Shown here: piece by piece, positions 57,990-64,000 of the stretch
How positions within the stretch are numbered: the first letter of the stretch is position 1
How the letters are laid out: the number at the start of each line of letters is the position of its first letter
Assembly (NCBI GenBank): GCA_025738555.1
Contig: JAOVFP010000022.1
Location: 372,001-436,000 of the forward strand
Length of the DNA: 64,000 bases
DNA from: Cyathus striatus
Lineage: Eukaryota > Basidiomycota > Agaricomycetes > Agaricales > Nidulariaceae
Direction: 5' to 3'
The notes under the pieces: model-generated
Databases searched by the model: none
Seen by the model: only the letters and a program-made list of their open reading frames with translations
What the model was told of the DNA's origin: nothing
Program-made: the position numbers and the translations under genes

Positions 57990-60012
57990 TCAATATATCC
58001 TCTTTGCATGCCCCCAGCATCTCTCAATAAAGTTTAACTCACAGTGAAACTTGGGCAAGAACAACACATTAAACCTATGGTCTCGGCACATTGTCTCCAA
58101 TAAGGATTCTTGGTTCACAAATCTGGCTGGTTATAAAGAACTCTTCTCTGGCAACATTTTTCCACTTTCTTGTCACACTTGAAACCTTTGCATTCAGCTG
58201 GAAGTTTAGCCTCCTCAACCAGTCCTCTCTCCTGGAGTATTTTTGTCATTCCCTTGAAGGTGCCATCTGAGTCATACAAAGGCTGCTCTGTCCCATCAGG
58301 TAAATGCCCTGATTCCATCTGAATTTGAACTTTCTTGACTTTCCCATTGGGAAGAAACTGAGTTACACTGTTTATTACAAGAGGAACATCAACTCCAAAT
58401 ACTGCAGAGGGGCCCTTGGTCATTTGTCAAGCTGAAAGAGCTGTGGCTGAACACTTAAGGTGAGTGGTGGCATTATCAAATGCGAAGACATGCTTCTCAT
58501 CAGGATAGTCTCTAGAAACAATGTCCATGGCCTTGTTAACTTGCTTCAGGATGTCAACATTATCAAAGTACCCATCACAGTTTTTCCCTGCTTGAAAAAC
58601 TATGCATGCAAACTCTTCTCCATCTTTGGATTGAAGCCAGCCATACCAGGCAGAAATGAAATTTAACACCATTATCAACAACCCTTCACCTTTAGGGTGT
58701 GGAACCGCAGTCTCTGTGTTTTTTACCCACCTCCGCTTCTGATGATCATTTGCATAGAATGTGCTCTCATCATGAAACCAGACAACAACAGGGCACTCAT
58801 GAGGCCAAGGTGAGTCATCATCATCTTCATTGCCATCTTTGTCATATTTATGCATCCTAGGCTCAAGTTCTTTAAATTGTGGTATGAAAACTTTTTGGCA
58901 GTATACACAAACATCTTCATGTTCATGACCATTGACATATTGACCTGTTGGCTCAAGGTGCCACCTATATCCCATCTTTTTAAGCCATCCCTGTGCTGTT
59001 TTCTCACAAATCCCCCTTTTCATGCCATATCGTGCTTGTACCTCTGGCTGATCAAGGTATTTCTTCAAGTCTGTCACAGAGAAGAACTTGCCTAGTGACA
59101 TAATGTATTTGCTAAGTTCATTTTTCATGTCTTCATCCTCAAGTCATGACATGTTCCATTTACCATAGACATTTTCAGGTACATTATTGGGATCTGCAAT
59201 AAATGCTGAGGACCATTCCCACAAGTGCCTTGCAAACCAAGGTCCCTGTTCTGATGCATCAGCACTATAAAGTGATGCAGCCATCCACCATCCATAGTTG
59301 GCTGAGCCCAAATTGGTGTAATTCCAAAGGATGTGCTTCATTGCTTCCAACTGGCTGTGGAGAAGTAAGTCAAGCTTGGGATTCTTATGCCCAATGCCAT
59401 TTTTCCACTTTGGATTTGAGATCCCATCCAGAAGTTTATGTGCCTCACATGCAGCATCCACAGTTGGAGGAAGCCAATGCTTTCTTTTCGCATCATCAGT
59501 GGCATTCCCTTCCTCTTCATCATCACTGTCACCAGCTTCATTCTGATCTTCAGGTTTCTCTGTGTCATCTGGTTGAAGTACACCCTGTTCTTCAAGTCTC
59601 TATTTCATCAAGTGTGTCCTCTAGCTCTGGCTGATGCTCCAATTCTTGTGATATATCTGGAACATCATCAATGTTCATGGCCATATCAATACTGTCAAGA
59701 TAATCTGAGTCTGGGCTACATGTTACAAAGAATTGTGATACAAGCTCCCATTCTGCCAGAGGTCCATGGTCATGAGCTATCTCAGTAGTGTTGTCCTGTT
59801 CTGCATTCAAGGTCATTGATGCCCAAGGTGTATACTAACTGACAGTAATGTCTGGAGGCAGTACCTATAGTGATGTATTATGCAATTCTACAGAAACAAC
59901 TCATAGAGTAACATACATTTCCCTTGTTTTCCTCTTCTAATGCTCTTGCAGCCTTCTTATTTGCATGTAAGTTGTTGCTCTGTAATCTTTTGTGTTTGCT
60001 TCCAAATGCCAT
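57990..60012 (-). pseudogene. DDE-type transposase, decayed
   Basis: Fungal DDE-superfamily endonuclease of a DNA transposon. The likely start is ATG at 60012 (MAFGSKHKRLQSNNLHANKK), followed by an intron near 59914. A charged and acidic N-terminal region follows (59816-59500, with NEAGDSDDEEEGNATDD), then a middle with KWKNGIGHKNPKLDLLLHSQ. The catalytic core is at 59128-58427: HDESTFYANDHQKRRWV carries the first Asp, DNATTHLK the second. FLPKFHCELNFIERCWGHAK near 58010-58070 carries the Glu. At least three frameshifts or stops (near 59590, 59130-59144, 58424 and 58110) separate these blocks, so it is inactive. The exact superfamily is unclear; the core looks closer to Tc1/mariner-pogo-like DDE than to hAT. 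Confidence 0.82.
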
Positions 60013-60169
60013 AACCTATTTTTGACTGCTTTACACATTCCACTATATGACAGTACACCCATGAGTGTTAGCCAGAATGATCATAAAAATGAAGTGTTTT
60101 ATGATTGCTGCAATCATCTATCTCATGATTGCCTGTTTCTAATGTAACTACTATATGTCTATTACAATT

Positions 60170-61060
60170 ATTATAGTGATCATATGCAATCATTGGTTAC
60201 TTTGAAGTGTATATTACTACTGTAGGCCTATTATAAATGGTGATCATATGCAATCATTGGTTACTTTGAAGTGTATATTACCACTGTAGGCCTATTATAA
60301 ATGGTGATCATATGCAATCATTGGTTAATTTGAAGTGTATATTACCACTGTAGGCCTATTATAGATGGTGATCATATGCAATCATTGGTTACTTTGAAGT
60401 GTATATTACTGCTATAGACCTATTATAAATGGTGATCATATGCAATCATTGGTTATTTTGAAGTATATATTACCACTGTAGGCCTATTATAGATGGTGAT
60501 CATATGCAATCATTGGTTAATTTGAAGTGTATATTACCACTGTAGGCCTATTATAAATGGTGATCATATGCAATCATTGGTTACTTTGAAGTGTATATTA
60601 CCACTGTAGGCCTATTATAAATGGTGATCATATGCAATCATTGGTTATTTTGAAGTGTATATTACCACTGTAGGCCTATTATAAATGGTGATCATATGCA
60701 ATCATTGGTTAATTTGAAGTGTATATTACTACTGTAGGCCTATTATAAATGGTGATCATATGCAATCATTGGTTACTTTGAAGTGTATATTACCACTGTA
60801 GGCCTATTATAGATGGTGATCATATGCAATCATTGGTTAATTTGAAGTGTATATTACTACTGTATGCCTATTATAAATAGTGATTATATTTAATCATTAG
60901 TCAATTTCCACTGAATATTATGACTGTTGGCCTATTGTAATATTATGATTATATGTAATCATTGGCTAGTTTAGTGTATATTACTACTGTAGGCCTATTA
61001 TAATATGACAATCACATGCAATCATTAGTTAATTTGATGTGAACATGTCTACTTTAGGCT
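60170..61060 (+). repeat. 64-bp satellite, about 11 good and 3 decayed units
   Basis: Units beginning GATCATATGCAATCATTGGT recur every 64 bases from 60178 to about 60818 with only a few base changes, then decay at about 60882, 60946 and 61008. Each unit contains TACCACTGTAGGCCTATTAT. It lies just upstream of the transposase remnant. Non-coding. Confidence 0.93.
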
Positions 61061-63608
61061 TATTTTTTATTGATCTATTAAGGTTATTTGTGATGTCTCT
61101 AACTACTTAGCTTGATCATTTGCATAATGATATTTTATACATATTGATTCTTGTCATATCTCCGTATGTGCATGTCGAGCAAGTGAGCTCAATACATATC
61201 AGACATAGCAGTGTACAAGTGCATCATGTGTTGTTTATCATCAACACAAATGTTGCATTAGTAATGTTATTATGCACTGACATTGCCAAACAATGTCTAA
61301 ACAAATACCCTTGTATTATTAGTAAGTTTGTCTGAGACACATAAATGATTACTTTGATAATTGTCATGCTGGGTTTGGGTGAAGTATGCTAAGTTAATGA
61401 TAGGAGGCAAACTGGTGTTCATGTAAACTATATATGTAGTATGTGATATGTACAAGTATGCTGTATAAAACTATATGCAATATTAATGTGTCTAGGTAAA
61501 CCAACAACACCAACAGCACCTGCCCATGCTAGTAATGAGGCACAGTCAAGTCATGCGCATCATAGCACCTATCATGCCATTCACACCTCCAATACAGCCC
61601 ACCTCAGTTCGCCTTGCCAAATATCAACCTATTCCATCCCTTGCCGCTCAATGTAATTCCTCACAACAGAAGACTGGGTCAGTGCCATCCACTGAGAGTG
61701 CAGCCCATACCACCTACTGATCGGGCACAACAAGTGACACACAAAGGGCCACAATGGCAGAAGGACCTAGCTTTGGGGTAGGAAACGCGGTCCCCTATAT
61801 TCTGAGGTGACGACATGGAAGATGGTAGACTGAGTGGTGAGTGTCCAGTGGAAGAAGTTGACGAGGGATACTCAACTTACCATAAGTGAATTTTGTCCAG
61901 CACCCTTCATTTACATTTTCCGCCGTGACATTCATCCATCCCTAAACCAGCATGCAACTGAAACCCAGAATTCAAAACAAAAAACAAAAAGAATTCACAT
62001 TAACATTTCCTAAGAGCCCACTAAACATCCAACACCAAACTCACTGCAGGCGCGAGAACAAGTATGGGGACCAAGTCCAAAAACACAGTACAACGTTCGA
62101 GAGCCTCGCATGCTAGATCTGTGAGTGTGCCTTGTGTTGATAAGGCGTCAGCAAGGGTCAGAGAGGATAGAGGAGAAAGCTGAGAATGTGAATGAAAGGG
62201 AGGGAGGTAAAGGAGAAGGCGAGGAAGCAGGAATGGAAAAGGGACAAAGACGGGAGACATAATGAAAACGAGGGGGTTTGAAGAGTGCAGGAGATTGAAC
62301 AATAAAATAAAAAGATGAAAGCACTCTTGAAAACGAAGGAACTGAGTAACGGAAGAGATAGCACAAACCTATCAAATACCAATGCAAACATTCTTTCTCA
62401 GTCAACCATTTCTTATGATGTCCTGCCGTGACCGCCCAGACCTTACTCCTCCTCCCCCTCTAGGAGTCCTCCTACACTGGTTCTGGCACCACACGAAAGT
62501 GCAGGAGCCGCATTAGGCGGTGTATTAGTCCCAAAGGTGTGTTTGCACACAACGATACCTTGTCCTTGATATTTCAGCATACATATAGGTAAAATCTTGA
62601 TTTCAAAGAGCAAGAGTGTACCAGGGAGGATCGGACGAATGTTGGATGTATGCGTAGTGAGAGCCTGTAGAAGTTGACTAGGTCAGTGGTTGTCAGCGCG
62701 AATAAGTCACTTAACTCAATATCAGTGTACTCGCCCAGCATCCCTCCATCTCACATAATCCATATCACACCATTCATTATACTTCCCCATTGTGCAATTG
62801 TTTGCCCATTGTGGTCCTTGGCACATCGCTCACCATTTTCAATTACTGGTCGGTACAGGCCACACTGTGCAGTAGACGGCACGGAGCCTTCTGTAGTGAA
62901 TGTATCACAGGTAGGGCCTACTGTATTCTGGAGGTGTAGAAGGACAAAGAAAGGGGGATGTGTACACAAGTGGTAGGATGGTGAGGCGAGGTAGTAGAGG
63001 TGAAGATGTGGAAGACGACGGTGCCAGGTGCCTGAATAGCTGTTAGAAAAGTGCGTCACATGATTATTACAACATTAGCTAATGACTCTTGAGCAGCCGC
63101 GCAGAGGAATGCACAACACATAGTAGAAGACTCAAGCGCTTAGCGCACTTTTGCACACGTGCTGGGGACAATGTGTATATACGTGCATGAAGATCCCGAC
63201 ATGTAGGATATGAAGATGCGACTATGATTATTTAAACTTTAAAAAAGAAAGAGATTAAAAATGAGTATAAGTAAATTATTGGGTTATACTTCCAGTAAGT
63301 ATATGTTGTGTGACGAGAATTAAAGCAAAATAAGTATAAAATATATAAGAGGAAAATCTTGGAAGAGAAATAATTGAGAATGATTGTCGATTAACGTTGA
63401 GATGTAGAAAGATTTGAAAAAAAATAAGCCAATAACACATGCCTATAAAATGGGAAGGAACGTGACATTGATGCATCCAAGGCAAAGCCAGGGTACATGG
63501 CGCAATTCATTTGGTTTATTTCTTAAGGCTGCTCAATTATATAATGTAAGTTCGCTTCTTTAATAATATAACAGGTATTATGGCACACATACTGGGTAAA
63601 AAGACTTT
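61061..63608. other. Intergenic, no gene recognised
   Basis: 2.5 kb with only short frames (for example a Pro/Thr/His-rich one near 61526-61720). No family, RNA or strong repeat signal was seen. Confidence 0.4.
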
Positions 63609-63948
63609 TTTGGTACACCTTGACCAATTTTTTGCTAATACTAGTACATTTTTGAAATATAGTTGTGTTATTTGGTACACCTCACCTGGATATTAGCATA
63701 TTTTGTACACCTTGGTGGATCACCATTTGGTACACCTCATATTTCAATGGTACACCTCCATAAAATAAGATTGGTACATCATGTTGTGTCAGTACATGTC
63801 TGATAATGACTTGGTACACCTCATTCACTATCTATTTCTGTTTGGTACACCTTGTCCACAGATCATATGTTTTTGGTACACCTTTCAATGAGTGATATGC
63901 ATTTGGTACACCTTGTCCACACTGATCTTATTTTGGTACACCATGTTT
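63609..63948 (+). repeat. Interspersed TTGGTACACC array
   Basis: About ten copies of TTGGTACACCT(T/C) or close variants, all in the same orientation, spaced about 20-45 bases apart, with unrelated AT-rich sequence between. The form is that of a subterminal binding-site array of a DNA transposon that may continue beyond the window. Confidence 0.75.
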
Positions 63949-64000
63949 GGCTAGCCCATATATTTATCACAGTTATAGTAGTTAGATATAGGAAACAATT

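Noticed and set aside
60170..61060. Possible CRISPR-like array
   Set aside because: Repeat and spacer are not distinguishable; the whole 64-bp unit repeats, so it is a satellite, and the host is a eukaryote.

Overview
The window is nuclear DNA of a filamentous basidiomycete, probably an agaricomycete. The evidence is short introns of about 49-60 bases with GT...AG ends in nearly every gene, a long-type heme-thiolate peroxygenase pair, DUF6533-like membrane proteins, a fungal NACHT protein, a TRI5-type terpene synthase, and abundant decayed DNA transposons. Gene density is low. Roughly half of the 64 kb is repeats or transposon remnants.

Layout. 1-7.9 kb: a Ser/Pro-rich hypothetical gene (minus), a 715-bp TA-flanked TIR element, a DUF6533-type membrane protein (minus) and a foldback element. 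7.9-28.5 kb: the metabolic segment, with a cytochrome P450 (minus), an intron-containing tRNA-Asn (minus), two tandem unspecific peroxygenase (UPO) genes (plus) and a TRI5-type terpene synthase (minus). The second UPO gene is split by a 7,743-bp insertion with 33-bp terminal inverted repeats and an 8-bp target duplication. That insertion carries a complete seven-exon CaiB/BaiF CoA-transferase gene. 28.5-42.1 kb: copies of one unclassified repeat family, a seven-helix-type membrane protein gene (35.0-36.2 kb) and little else. 42.1-44.7 kb: a three-exon NACHT NTPase gene of 819 residues. 44.7-49.2 kb: a RecQ-like helicase pseudogene, a pyrimidine-rich low-complexity block and a small intact hypothetical gene. 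49.4-53.9 kb: two copies of the repeat family arranged tail to tail. 54.3-55.0 kb: a GMC oxidoreductase (aryl-alcohol-oxidase-like) 3' fragment. 55.3-64 kb: a TIR element related to the one at 16.4 kb, ATGGGT-rich repeats, a decayed DDE transposase, a 64-bp satellite and, at the right edge, an array of TTGGTACACC motifs.

How the genes may work together (inference): a terpene synthase, a P450 and two secreted peroxygenases within 20 kb resemble a small oxidised-terpenoid locus. Co-regulation cannot be read from sequence, and UPOs also occur in lignin or aromatic turnover. The most unusual object is the cargo-carrying TIR element at 19350-27092. It has an array of a two-part subterminal motif at both ends, a tRNA-like Pol III unit, two internal TIR-type repeats flanking the cargo gene, and no recognisable transposase.

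Exon boundaries were deduced by eye from splice consensus, reading frame and, for the UPO pair, paralogue comparison. They are exact where the total coding length is stated and approximate elsewhere.
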